The notes beneath the pieces are model-generated. The model did not search any database. It had not been told where the DNA came from and saw only the letters and a list, made by a program, of their open reading frames with translations. From Pseudeuparius sepicola (Eukaryota; Arthropoda; Insecta; Coleoptera; Anthribidae): a stretch of DNA of 64,000 nucleotides. The position numbers were made by a program, and so were the translations under genes. The DNA lies in NCBI GenBank assembly GCA_963920635.1, contig OY987307.1, positions 3,968,001 to 4,032,000 on the forward strand, read 5' to 3'. This document shows positions 10,561 through 20,878 of the stretch, one piece after another; position 1 is the first letter of the stretch; every line of letters starts with the position of its first letter.

Positions 10561-10723
10561 ATTACTTACAGCTGCGTTGTATGGTGATCAATAAGCAGGG
10601 AGCACTGGTTAAAATATCGTTTAGCTCGATGCAACTACTTTGCTTTAACAACTTGAATGATTTTCTATTCGAGCAACAAGGCTTTTATAGTACTTTTTAA
10701 AAATATATTATCCCACCTCGCAC
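10517..10723 (-). promoter_or_regulatory. Right ITR with inward-facing TATA promoter
   Basis: This is the reverse complement of the left ITR with scattered substitutions. On the minus strand it holds the TATA-like CTATAAAAG (10682-10690), the initiator-like ATCATTC and the splice donor GTAAGT. It would drive transcription leftward, antisense to the Rep-like ORF. Paired inward promoters in terminal repeats are known for ambisense densoviruses. Confidence 0.5.
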
Positions 10724-10904
10724 ACCCGTTCTCTAATTAAAATATGAAAGGTTATACGACAGTACGAACGACTGCATATCTGCATATGTAATAAACAGAA
10801 TGTTGCATTCGAAAGGAGAACACTCAAGGAGAATTAGTATGCATTTCAATGCAACTCGCCTGCATCGAGAGGTTTGAATACTTTCACTTTCGCTAATCTC
10901 GATT

Positions 10905-11021
10905 AGAAGTACCTCATATAAATTCGGACTCGGTTGTATGCTTATATAGATCTTCGTCGTCAATATGGACCCTCAGATAGTGAACTACGTGAAATCAAAG
11001 ATCTAATCACCACCAAATGTA
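10905..11021 (+). promoter_or_regulatory. TATA promoter and first exon of an unidentified transcript
   Basis: CATATAAATTCGG near 10915 is followed by ATGGACCCTCAGATAG near 10965 and a consensus donor (AAAT then GTAAGT) at about 11020. The ATG frame stops after 13 codons. A candidate acceptor (TCTCCACAG, near 11159) leads into DILGEMDQKMKDSKK. Organisation resembles the promoter plus short first exon at 54.65 kb. No recognisable product. Confidence 0.3.
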
Positions 11022-11990
11022 AGTAAATTCTGAATTATTTTAATTTTTTCACTTAAAATGGTCTTGTTTAACTAACTGAGCATTTGACGCGCTTTTTTCA
11101 TCCCTGTCAGTAAAATTACAGCAAAAACAATGTTGATCATGTTTTTAAATTCTCCACAGGATATCCTGGGTGAAATGGATCAAAAAATGAAAGATTCGAA
11201 AAAAGAAATTTTTGATAATATTTTTTATATATATAATGTTATTTTATGTAAGAGTAAAAATACCTCATTTTTCAAGGTGTAAGAAAAAGTCATTAACAAA
11301 AAAATTCGCTTTATCAAAAAAATTTTTTTAGATAGCATAAAAATACAAAAATATTTGTTCTTTGTGAACCAAATCCTTAGATATACGGTTTTATTATACG
11401 GGTTGTGTGTACCAATTTTTTAATAACTTTTTTTGATTTAGAAATTATTAAATAAACCCATATTTCTACGCTAGGCCTTTTTGGAGAAAAATGGTATACC
11501 AAAATACCTACATTTATTTTAAAATACTATTACATATTGTAGGGTTGATAAAAATGGCTGACCCTGTATATTTTTTGTTGCAGAGTAACCAAGATTAATA
11601 CATCTTTTATAGGTCTGGGTCCCCGCCCCCCGCCGACAGGAACCCCACACCTTTGTAGGGGTTCGGTTATAGGTTATATAGGTTATAGGTTATATATACT
11701 GGGGGAGAGAGGGACCCCTAATAATTATATGGGCCTACAAAATTTAAGGTATGAGAAATTCTACTATTTAGTGTATCCTTATTTTTTATGTATTTGTTTC
11801 AGGAAGCCTAATAAAAACGTATATTTCCATTTCTTAGTTGGTCTAGCAATATTACTCTTAAACAAGAGTAATATTGCAAAACCAGTGACTATTATTTTGA
11901 CACCATTTTCCTTTTTTAATCCCAGTACATCTATGAAATGCTCATTTATAATAATAATAATTCTCACCCTCTCAACTAGGATACTCCCCA
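11022..11990. other. AT-rich stretch, no gene recognised
   Basis: Apart from the possible second exon near 11160-11280 and a small GGTTATAG-type tandem repeat at about 11664-11698, nothing is supported. An inverted pair ATTACTCTTA/TAAGAGTAAT lies near 11850-11875. Short opposed ORFs here show no family motif. Confidence 0.4.
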
Positions 11991-12470
11991 GAAGCAAATG
12001 AATGCTTGTGCGGGGGAGGGGCAATTACTATTTTTTGTCTATAAGTATAAACAAAATGTAGGAAAAACTTATTTGCTAAGAAAATTGAAAAATGTAGAAT
12101 TTATGGATTTTTTTGAACGTGTACAAAGGGAACCCTTATCTCACAAATAATGTATACACTTACATTTTGTGGTTCTATTCATAGAGAGCGGAAACCCATC
12201 AATTAAATTTATTTTTAAAATTCCAGGGTTCACTTTCTTTTCTAAATAAATTTCCAACTATAATTCTTTTACCGTCAAAATGTCATATTAAAACCATTGT
12301 TGAACAAATGATTAAGCGAGAGAATGGTATAGATATAATGAATAAAAAATATGTATTTGCTCAAATCAAAATTTTTCAAAAACTATCCAAGTTGCCCAAA
12401 GTTCACGTAATTAAGATTCCTCCTGAAATTAATTTATATACACAGGACACAGGCTTGTGAAATATTTTTA
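11991..12470 (+). pseudogene. P-loop kinase-like gene, copy 1 (fragment)
   Basis: This is a shorter duplicate of the 13.4-14.2 kb gene. It keeps GKTYLLRKLKNVEFMDFFER after a truncated Walker A (VGKT), then several frames with homologous nucleotide sequence up to TATACACAGG near 12450. Stops and an internal deletion relative to copy 2 show it is not functional. Function by family: nucleoside or nucleotide phosphorylation, inferred from copy 2. Confidence 0.5.
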
Positions 12471-12836
12471 TTTACAAAATTATCTGAGATTCTTAAGTTA
12501 TATATTTAAATTAAATTAATTTTTCTTTGTGGCAGAATAGATGTTACGTAAGAAAGTTAATATTTTTTATATTATGAGGAGTGGGTTGTTGCAAGTTATT
12601 AAAACTAGATTAATAGTTTTCATATGTATTTTTATTGAAGTTCTTATAATTAACAATTAAAAGTTCAACTATTTTATCTTGTATTAATTTAGACTGCAGA
12701 TGAAAGTTTGATAATTGTTTAATTATCAATCTTCTTAGACAATAAATGTGAATTATTTGTTTAATAGCTTTTATTTTTTTTCTGGTGAAGTAATAATTTT
12801 TCTGTAATCGCTCGTGTTAAAATTCGACATATCCAA
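12471..12836. other. AT-rich spacer, no gene seen
   Basis: No coding frame or repeat supported between the kinase-like fragment and the capsid remnant. Confidence 0.4.
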
Positions 12837-13175
12837 TTACAGTTGTTTAAACATTTTAGTAAGAGGGTTATACGTAAAGACTTTGTCATGTAAAATAAGA
12901 CAATAAGCTGAAGTTTGAGGTTTTATAGGGGCATTCGTTTCAAATTATAATCGCATGACAACAGGACTAGATTCTAGCGCACCCTTTTGATGAGAGCAGT
13001 CTATGTAAACGATTGGAGCTTTAGAAGCAAAAGTTTTGGGTGTTTGGACTTGGTCACTAAATGTTCCGTAATAGGATTTTCGAAAATTTGTGTACATTTC
13101 ATAAAGCGATAAGTACTTATTGTTTTTAAAATCGATGTACACATCAACATAGGGGTAACGATCTGAATTTAAAAA
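12837..13175 (-). pseudogene. Polinton/adintovirus-type major capsid protein, C-terminal exon
   Basis: On the minus strand an acceptor-like TTTAAATTCAG leads into a frame containing LYEMYTNFRKSYYGTF, then SKAPIVYIDCSHQKGALES. After a frameshift near 12945 follow SAYCLILHDKVFTYNPL and a stop at 12837. This order (K-S-Y-Y-G, then P-x-x-x-I-D-C-S-x-Q, then A-Y-C-L-I-x-H-D near the C-terminus) is what I recall from capsid proteins of Polinton-like and adintovirus-like elements. The N-terminal jelly-roll part is absent. The capsid would enclose the element's DNA; this copy is broken. Confidence 0.6.
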
Positions 13176-13420
13176 TTAATATTTCTTAAGTCACATTGAC
13201 TAAAGTGACCCACTAGTCTATAGACTAGAACGAAAGAAGTTCCTTGGAGTAGTCAAACATATTTAACAAACTTTAATTTTTCTTAGCAGATATTTAATAT
13301 ATAACAATTTATTTTGTATCTCATTTAAGCCCGAACACTCAAAATGTCTTCATTATAGGTAGATCTAAGGAAACTAAACTGTAAGCAATAATTGAAAATG
13401 ATACCAATTGATTATCTGAA
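13176..13420. other. Spacer, no gene seen
   Basis: AT-rich DNA between the minus-strand capsid remnant and the plus-strand kinase-like gene. No N-terminal capsid exons recognised here. Confidence 0.35.
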
Positions 13421-13424
13421 TAGT

Positions 13425-14185
13425 ATTACACATTTGGGATAAACTGCCTGTAAAATATAAACAAAATGTTAATTTTCAAAAGAAATCACCCTGTCACAAG
13501 TACAAGTCTACGGGTTGTGAAGCTGACTTAGACGAGGTTCCACAATCCAAAGAAAAATTATTTTTTTGTTTAAATAATAACTTTACATCGGTGGAAAAAA
13601 GAGAGGAAACAAAAATTGTTATAAGGGCTGATATAGAAAACCCTGTTTTAAAACAAAATATTTTTGTAGACGGTGTAGCGTGCTTAGGGAAAACTTATTT
13701 GTTAAGAAAATTTAAAAATGTAGAATATATGGATATTTTTGAACGTGTACAAAGGAAACCCGTATTTGGGAAAAAATCTATGTAATATCTCACAAATAAT
13801 GTATACACTTACATTTTGTGATTCTATTCATAGGTCAAAAACAAAATATATTTATATCGTAGTCCATAGTCTGACATTTGGTATGAACGTGTCTTCAAAG
13901 AATATTATGAAAAAAATGGAGCTGGAATCCATCAATTAAATTTATTTTTAAAATTCCAGGGTTCACTTCCTTTTCTAAATAAATTTCCACCTATAATTAT
14001 TTTACCGACAAAATGTCGTATTAAAACCATTGTTAAGCAAATGATTAAGGGAGAGAATGGTATAGATATAATTAATTGCTCAAATCAAAATTTTTCAAAA
14101 ACTATCCAAATTACCCAAAGTTCACGTAATTAAGATTCCTCCTGAAATTAATTTATATACACAGGACAGGCTTGTGAAATATTTT
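13425..14185 (+). pseudogene. P-loop kinase-like gene, copy 2 (nucleoside-kinase type)
   Basis: A long frame up to about 13785 carries a Walker A motif in FVDGVACLGKTYLLRKF (G-V-A-C-L-G-K-T), followed by a possible Glu/Asp-rich strand (EYMDIFERV). After frame changes the sequence continues with NISQIMYTLTFCDSIHRSK and HQLNLFLKFQG-like stretches to about 14180. The P-loop with a following acidic strand, and occurrence among virus-like genes, suggest a deoxynucleoside or thymidylate kinase of the kind large DNA viruses carry; the subfamily is inference. Frameshifts after 13785 make it a pseudogene. A second copy lies at 12.0-12.5 kb. Confidence 0.5.
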
Positions 14186-14214
14186 TATTTACAAAATTAT
14201 CGGAGATTCTTAAG

Positions 14215-14254
<40 letters not shown>
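14215..14254. repeat. (TA)n microsatellite
   Basis: About 20 uninterrupted TA units, followed directly by GGGTGTCCCAGCGAAAACG. An element end reading AGGGTGTCCC inserted at a TA run is common for insect mariner-type MITEs, but no partner end was found. Confidence 0.8.
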
Positions 14255-14259
<5 letters not shown>

Positions 14260-14449
14260 GTCCCAGCGAAAACGTTACAGCCCCTACAACATCTAGGAAC
14301 TTTTTTTTCAGAAAAATGCAAAAACATGTCGATTTTGTTCGGGAGGGGGACATCTTTTGGCGTAAGTTCAACAGTCGTAACTGCGACCCCTTAAGCGGGG
14401 GATGCATCCCTTCAAAAATTTTAAATAGGTAACGCTAGTTTGTTCAGAT

Positions 14450-14746
14450 TTAGCTAATGGCTATTAGCATGTAGAAACCCTTATTTCTATTTTTAACATT
14501 TCGAATTTGTTGCATTTTAAAATTTTCTAAATAATTTTTCAAGAGAGCTAAGTTTGCTTTAACTCTACAAAAATGTTCTACATAGTTTAATTTATTTTTG
14601 ATGAATCTTTCAATTAATAAAATTGATTTATCGAGATATTTAATATATTTTGAAAATTCACACCTTTCCCTAAGAATTCTACTCACCATCTCAATTTTCT
14701 TGAGAACTTTGGTTGATAATTCTTCGACACTTTCGTTATCGTTCAT
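14450..14746 (-). CDS. Small helical protein of the Polinton-like set, copy A
   Basis: The ATG at 14746 starts a 98-residue frame, MNDNESVEELSTKVLKKIEM and on. It is mostly helical, basic and leucine/isoleucine rich, with heptad-like spacing. It clearly resembles the 91-aa protein at 39994-40269: KKIEMVSRIL against KKVEMVSRLI, then a shared tail pattern (VKANLALLKNYLENFK against VESNFAILRSYIQKFK). No catalytic motif. In the other copy it lies just upstream of pPolB. Function unknown; a structural or packaging helper is possible. Confidence 0.55.
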   Translation of the reverse strand: MNDNESVEELSTKVLKKIEMVSRILRERCEFSKYIKYLDKSILLIERFIKNKLNYVEHFCRVKANLALLKNYLENFKMQQIRNVKNRNKGFYMLIAIS

Positions 14747-14955
14747 TTTAGGTTTTAAATTTTGAAAGAACAAAGAACACCGGTTGTAAACCGTAAGTAC
14801 TATAGAAAGCAAATAAGATGTTTTTCATGGTACAGCTTTTTTATACCAACGCTTTCAATGATATTAGAAAAGATAGTTTTACATTCTGTTAATGTCATTA
14901 GTTGTTCAATATAAAAGGAGACTGGTATAACGCAAATTATTTTTCTTATTTTCAG

Positions 14956-15334
14956 ATATGGCGTAAAAGAACTGTCAATATCTAACGATAAAATCATTAT
15001 TTCACATACATATTCCCTAAAAAAAGTACACTAATTAAAACATTTAGTAAATTACCCTATACAATTCATAAGAATGAACATAGAAAATAAAGAGGAAAAG
15101 TTTTTGAAAAAGTTTTTAAAAAATAAAAATTTAATTTTGATGTCACCGAGGGAGTGGTTGAATTAGAAGATGCCCCCACCATCAACTCTGTTGAAGAGGC
15201 TGCTTCTCTGCTGGGAAAATGTTTGAAGAGGAAGCAATTAAATCCAACAGAATGTGAATTTTCACAACAATACCATCAGAAATCATCACCACAATCAACA
15301 AAAAAATTTGTACAAGAATTTATTATTGATTAAA
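14956..15334 (+). pseudogene. Conserved small gene (YGVKEL type), copy A1
   Basis: An acceptor (CTTATTTTCAG) at 14955 leads into YGVKELSISNDKIIIS, the same exon start as the minus-strand gene at 38882-39295. Further on, MNIENKEE and helical KKF..KNKNL stretches follow in another frame. It is a direct duplicate of 15909-16200. No first exon encoding the MATVPCTIVVF start is evident upstream. Broken. Confidence 0.4.
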
Positions 15335-15518
15335 TTTCTGCCAGAAACACAAAGTTTTTTAAACAAAACGAATTTTTTTTAGAAAACATTGTTTTTATTC
15401 TTTTTAGATTTCAGATTTCAAAATTTTACATAATTTAAATACAAAGATTTAAATTTTACTAAACAACTATACAAATTTTAAAAACCTTTGCTTTATTATC
15501 ATACAATATTACTTTTAT

Positions 15519-15845
15519 CTATCCAACTGTTATGTCGATTATCCAAATTATGCCACTTTTTAAAAAATGTTCAACTAAGTAGACATCTGGATACTGTACT
15601 TTCTGCAGTTGTTCATTATAAAAAGATCCTAAGATATCTTCATTTTTTGCATCGTTTAAAAGATATGTGGTTGGATTTGTATGTTGAACTTTTCTTATAA
15701 CAAAAATTTTAGTTGACCAATTTGGAATATATTTCCTCAAGAAAAGGTCTTCTATGGACAATTTTTGGTCAAAATAATCAGAACAAAACATATTGTTCCA
15801 ATTTCTGTCGTCTTCTGATAATTCAGGGTAATCTAAAACAGTCAT
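15519..15845 (-). pseudogene. Polinton-like integrase, C-terminal region
   Basis: The minus-strand frame carries [18 protein letters not shown], then TNPTTYLLNDAKNEDILG and VQYPDVYLVEHFL. These match the post-catalytic region of the integrase at 37.2-37.5 kb, ending where a chromodomain begins. The integrase core and the rest of the chromodomain are missing. Orientation is opposite to the pPolB copy at 16.3-17.8 kb, which may reflect rearrangement or natural gene order. Confidence 0.65.
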
Positions 15846-15908
15846 TACACTTGAGATTACATTTTTTCTATGTGAATGTCTAAGTTAGCTTATTTTTCTT
15901 ATTTTCAG

Positions 15909-16190
15909 ATATGGGGTAAAAGAACTTTCAATATGTAACGATAAAATCATTATTTCACTTACATATTCCCCAAAAAAGTACACTAATTAAAAAAATGGTA
16001 ATTTAACCCATACAATTCATAAGAATGAACATAGAAAATAAGGAGGAAATTAAAGTTTTTGAAGAAGTTTGCAAAAAATATAAATTTAATTTTGATGACA
16101 CCAAGAGAGTGGTTGAATTAGAAGATGCCTCCACCACCAACTGTGTTAACTAGGAAAATTATTGAAGAGGAAGCAATTAAATCTAACAGA
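15909..16190 (+). pseudogene. Conserved small gene (YGVKEL type), copy A2
   Basis: The acceptor CTTATTTTCAG and YGVKELSICNDKIIISLTYS start this copy. An ATG at about 16026 opens MNIENKEEIKVFEEVCKKYK, which parallels EDEFKILEDTVRKYKFN in the minus-strand gene at 38.9 kb. A stop follows in VN. This is the second member of a direct duplication with 14.93-15.27 kb. Confidence 0.4.
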
Positions 16191-16284
16191 AGGTGAATTT
16201 TAGTACTTATGGTATCATAAATCAAAAATGCAACTTTTTCATTTTGCTTATATTAAAAACTTATCAAGATTAGTTAATTAATAA

Positions 16285-17810
16285 GTGCGACATTTTTCAG
16301 ATAAGAAGTGGTTGTGTGACTTTTGTTTACTTCCTTTTTCATCAAAAAAACATCAAATTGATTGTAAAAATTTAAATTGTTTCAAAGCAGTTCTTCCGAC
16401 GGAGGATGGAAGAATTCTACAATTTAAAAACTTTAGAAATACAATTTTAACACCGTTCGCACTGTACTGCGATTTAAAAAGCCATTTAAATGACTATAAA
16501 GATACTAAATGTTCTACTAATTCGGAAAAGACACACAAACATGAATTATTCAGTATAGCATATTTCCTTAAATGTTTCTATTATCGAAATTTTGTTCTTA
16601 TACAGGGAAGAATTGTGCAAACTGGTTTGTAAAAGAACTTGAAAATATTGCCAAACAAATCGACCATAACTAAAAAAACCCTCTTCCAACGAAATCTTTA
16701 ACTAGAGAACAAGAACATAATTTGTCATATTTGTATGAAACCTTTTAAAATGTATAATATGATGTGAAAGTAAAAGATCATGATCATATGACTGGTTTAT
16801 ACAGAGGGGCTTCACATCAAAATTTCATTTTAATTTTTTTAACTACACACGTAATTCCTGTTATATTTCACAATCTGTTAGGATATGACTGTCATTTCAT
16901 TATTCGAGCTTTAAATACCGAAATTCCTGGAAAAATAAATGTTTTGCCTTTAAACAAAAGAAAATTAATTTCGTTTACAAAATACATTGATAACACCAAC
17001 ATTAGTTTCCGATTTATAGATTCTTTTCGTTTTATGTCAAATAGTCTTGATACCTTGTCCTTATATTTGAAGGATGAACAAAAAGTAATTATAAGTTATT
17101 TCCCAAACGTTCAAGAGTTTCAACTTTTTAGTCGCAAGGGAATTTTTCCTTATAATTATATGAATTCCTGGGAAAAACTGCAAGAAAAATTACCACCAAA
17201 GATTATTTTTACAACCAAATTTCTAAGAACACAATTCACATCAAGATTATGCACACGCTTGTCAAGTGTGGAATGTTTTCAAAATTTAAACTTTGAGAGA
17301 ATACTCAGAGTTGTATTTAAAAATCGATGTTTAATTATTAGCTGATACTTTTCAAAATTTTTGTTTCACTTGTTTGAAGACATAATTTGGACTGTTTACA
17401 TTATTATACCGCTCCTGGACTAGCATCGAATAGTATTCGATGCTTAAAACCACAGAAGTCAAATTAGAACTTTTGACAGATTTTGATATGATTATGTTTA
17501 TCGAAAAAGCAATTCGCGGTGGCATTTCTGTGTTCTAACAGATACGCGGAAGCTAATAATAAATTTTTAGGTGATTAGCCAAACAAACTAGTATCTTACT
17601 TAATGTGCTTCAATGTGAACAACCTTTACGGCACAGCAATGACAAATTCTTTACCGGTTGGTGAATTTTCTTGGATAGAACCTGAAAATATTTATAAGGA
17701 AAATATTTTAGATGTCACAGATTACTGTGATTTTGGTGATATCATTGAAGCCGGTATCTCTTACCCAAGATCTTTTTCAAACTCATCGAGATCTACCCCT
17801 ACTTCCTGAA
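16285..17810 (+). pseudogene. Protein-primed DNA polymerase B, copy 2
   Basis: Visible in order: the exonuclease I region LTPFALYCDLKS (normally D-x-E, here Asp-Leu-Lys), the DHDHMTGLYRG zinc/His block near 16780, exonuclease II HNLLGYDCHFIIRAL near 16870, NISFRFIDSFRFM, FPYNYMNSWEKL, a frame-shifted stretch with TAPGL and IRGGIS near 17400-17540, and palm motif A as FNVNNLYGTAM near 17615, where the catalytic Asp is Asn. At least five stops or frameshifts occur. An intact enzyme would replicate the element by protein priming. The copy ends after YPRSF near 17780. Confidence 0.8.
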
Positions 17811-19255
17811 AAGCTTATACCACCCGGTTCGCACTCAAAAATACCCAAGTTGTTAACATAATTTTTTAAGAAACAAAAATATATAATTCATTGGAAATTC
17901 AATTAGGTTTAAAAATACAACAAAATCATAGGTGTTTAAAATTTCGACAATCAATATTTTTACGAAAATACATAGGTATTTGAACTTCGTAAAAAAGTAA
18001 AAATACCTTTGAGAAACACTTCTATAAACTCATGATTAATAAAATCTAGTGAAAAATACATACTACACCCCAGTATAATTTCGAACTTCAAACTTGGTCG
18101 CCTGCAACACTTTCATATCAGGCGGTCAATTCCATTGCTAGGTGTATTGTAAAATTTGAATATATTGATAAATTGAGCTTTCTACCTCATCATTTATTGA
18201 CTCGTATAAGACCGAATTGGTTGAAAAATGAAATTTGTAACTAAATTTTGTTTAATAAGTGCAAAATACAAACAAAATTAATTTAAAAATTATATAATTA
18301 TCTGTAAATTGCATCACAATATTAAACCACAACAGCAGGTACTTGCTTTTATAATGTGAATAACAAGTTTTTGCATAGAACTAATGTATTTCGAAAATGT
18401 ATGTCTTGTCTAAAGAAACTATACCTCTCAATTGCATCAGCCAATTACATCAGCTTGGTAAGTTGGTTCTATAACCTTTCACATAACTAAACGTTACTAT
18501 ATATACTCTCCTATTTACAGCTGGTTTTCAAAGTTTTTGTTTGAATATAACAAGAAGAATCAAAAGTATCAAGCACAACCTCGATATGAAGAAGACATGG
18601 AACACTCATATCTAGAAGTACAGGAGGAAACATATTTGTTTAACTCTGTAATTTTTGGATATTCATCATGAGAACATTTTCAGTTATATATAACATTTTT
18701 TAATGTCAATCTCTTGAAGAAAATTTCTAACATCTATAATTTTCTTTTCATTTTCAGTTATGACTTTGTTAGCAAAACCGCCACCACTATTACTAAATAC
18801 CACCACTACATCGACAAACTAATTTGAAAGCTATAAAAGAGTTTGCAGGTAAGAAATTAATATTTTATTATCTATACTAGTGCTAAAACAACATGAAATT
18901 TTTAGTAATGACATCCAAGGTTATACCACACCAAAATTTCAAGCTAAGGAATTGGCAATCTACGATAGGAAAACGATGAAACATTGGGAAAATTAGCCAC
19001 CATATTTTAGATGCTGTTGCTAAGTATTTGTACAACAACCACTTAGGGATACATTAAAATTCAGGATTTGAAGGCTACGATAACATCTATTCAATTTATA
19101 TGAAGAAATAAAAAATCTTGATCGAATCTACGTGAGAGGACAAATCAAGAAGGAATTCATTTTGGAATGTATATCAGACTACAATTTTTCAGATATTCAA
19201 CCGGATATTATCAATCTAGAATATATTACATTGTGCCTTGCTCGCGATAGTCGAT
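17811..19255. other. Possible exon remnants of a Polinton-like element, otherwise unassigned
   Basis: No continuous gene. An acceptor (CTATTTACAG) at about 18520 leads into KNQKYQAQPRYEEDMEHSYL, unrecognised. Near 19115-19250 a frame contains DRIYVRGQIKKEFILECIS, which loosely resembles the VVVKGLQKKGWLE part of the gene at 38183-38597. Both are tentative. The rest is AT-rich. Confidence 0.25.
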
Positions 19256-19289
19256 AGTCAAAAACCTCTTCCGCTGCTGAGTCTAATAG

Positions 19290-20878
19290 TCACTGCCTGA
19301 ATGGTTTCAAAATATCAGTTCTGAGAGGAAACGCATCGTCTGCAACGAATACATACGGAACATTTTTGAAATTATCGCTAACATCATCAGGTTGAGGAAT
19401 ATGCAAATCCCCGTTCACCAGCTTTTCGAAGAAAGATGTATTCTGAAGAACACCGCCATTGGAAATCCGTCCATTTGTTCCAAAATCCGCTAGTAGAAAT
19501 CGGTATTTTGCGTCAACTATAGCTAGAGGAACCATACTGTGTTTGCCTTTATAATTATAATAATACGATCCAGAGTTTTGTGGGGGAATTATATCAATGT
19601 GCTTGCTATCCATGACACCGATGCAGTGTGGGAAATGCCATCTTTCTTCAAATGAAGCTGCAATTTCTTTACATTTTTCTCCTGAGTTAGGAAACTGAAA
19701 CAAACAGGCAACAATAAATAAATGTAAAATTAATTAAATAAATGTTAAAATAGTTTTTTGGTCAATGTTATTGACAAAATTATGTTTTAATTTTTCCGGA
19801 ATCCTTTGATAATCCATCCCCAATTGAAGAAGCGGATGCTGATGTTGGAGACTCTACATCGACAACTGCGTTTGTTCAGGAAGTGGCAACACAACCAAAA
19901 CAGCCAATAACTTCAAGACCTGGTTCTAATAAAAGACAAAAGAAAAATGATGAATTGACAGCAGAAACGTTGATGACAGTGCGTGACCATTTCAGCACCG
20001 CAGGAACAACTTGACCGTTTTGATCTTTTGGGAAAAACTAAAGTTGAGAGGTCTAGAAAAACGACGGGCCCTGATTGCGTAAAAAAGATAGCTGACATAC
20101 TATTTGAGACGGAAATGGGTTATCTAAGCACATATGTTTCTCATAATTCATCAGCAAGTCAGAGTCCTAATATTACTCCATGTCCCACACCATCTTCAAC
20201 ATATGAACAAGGTTCATTTACATCATTAGCAAGTCAGACTCCTAATAATATTATCCCATGTCCCACACCATCTCCAACATACGGGCAAGGTTCATTACAC
20301 ACGTTCATAATGATGGAAGCGGGTAGATATTTCTTTCTCAGGACAACTCAGCATCTTATTTTTCTCAATTTAATGCTAATTCATGAAAAGAAAGAAGAAA
20401 AATTCAACTTGTTTGAGACTAAACGTTACATTAAGTGGATTCCTTTAAAAATGTATGTATGTAAAATAAAAGCAGTTTGACAATAAAAAAGTTTGTGTTC
20501 TAATTTCTCTTATTCTAAATTAAAAAAATCTAAGTTCTAAACACCTACCTGCATATACTTCTTCAAAACTTTGTACAAGGCGTTACATGTTTCTGGGATA
20601 AGTTCTCCAAGAGCTTGAGGTGATATTCTTGTTGAGAATTTGAGGCACTCATACGAACGTCCTGTTGCCAGAAATCTCAAGGTAGCAGGTAACCTTTCTT
20701 ATTCGTTATTTCTGTTCTCATTACTGTATCTTTCTTCTTAATCAAAGGAGAAACCAGCGAAAGCAACTTGTAACCACTTCTTGCACCACTGTTTATGCTT
20801 TTTCGATTTTTCACTTTTTTCTAAAATTACACAAAGTAAACCAAGAGCAACCAAATCGTCCCGCTCCCTCGAATCCAT
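19290..20878 (-). pseudogene. PIF/Harbinger transposase (HARBI1-like), two exons, broken
   Basis: The minus-strand ATG at 20878 begins MDSRERDDLVALGLL. Frame-shifted sequence with KKDTVMRTEI, then LPATLRFLATGRSYECLKFS and ALYKVLKKYMQ, ends at a GT donor near 20550. The second exon starts after an acceptor at about 19695 (PNSGEKCKEIAASFEERW) and holds the DDE_Tnp_4 core: GVMDSKHI (first Asp), AIVDAKYRF (second Asp) and NGRISNGGVLQ. It stops at 19290, short of the catalytic end. A deletion in exon 1, two frame breaks and the truncated C-terminus show it is dead. HARBI1-like proteins pair with a Myb/MADF partner; see 19800-20480. Confidence 0.75.
19800..20480 (+). pseudogene. MADF/BESS-like partner protein of a Harbinger element, broken
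   Basis: A first frame (to about 20012) reads acidic then basic sequence (GSNKRQKKNDELTAETLMT). A second frame from about 19983 continues with RKTTGPDCVKKIADILFETE and a Ser/Thr/Pro-rich repeated tail (ITPCPTPSSTYEQG twice). The DCVKKIADILFETEM stretch resembles the C-terminal dimer helix of MADF/SANT proteins that accompany HARBI1-like transposases. It lies antisense inside the transposase intron, consistent with the two-gene layout of these elements. One frameshift near 20000 breaks it; the DNA-binding domain is not visible. Confidence 0.45.

Larger units (their letters stand above)
5380..10723. mobile_element. 5.3-kb virus-like element with long inverted terminal repeats
   Basis: The first about 207 bp (5380-5587) recur inverted at the right end (about 10517-10723), beginning GTGCGAGGT at both edges, with scattered mismatches. 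Between them lie a small ORF, a decayed protein-primed DNA polymerase, possible capsid-like remains and a possible Rep-like ORF. Subtracting the insertion at 7384-8371 leaves about 4.4 kb. Size, long ITRs with promoters and pPolB recall bidnaviruses (pPolB plus parvovirus-like genes) or a short Polinton. No target duplication is visible. Class assignment is inference; terminal symmetry is directly seen. Confidence 0.7.

Noticed and set aside
11664..11698. Telomere-like repeat (GGTTATAG)
   Set aside because: Only three or four imperfect units; insect telomeric repeat is usually TTAGG.
14256..14440. Left end of a mariner element (AGGGTGTCCCAGCG)
   Set aside because: No inverted partner or target duplication was found, so only a passing note is justified.
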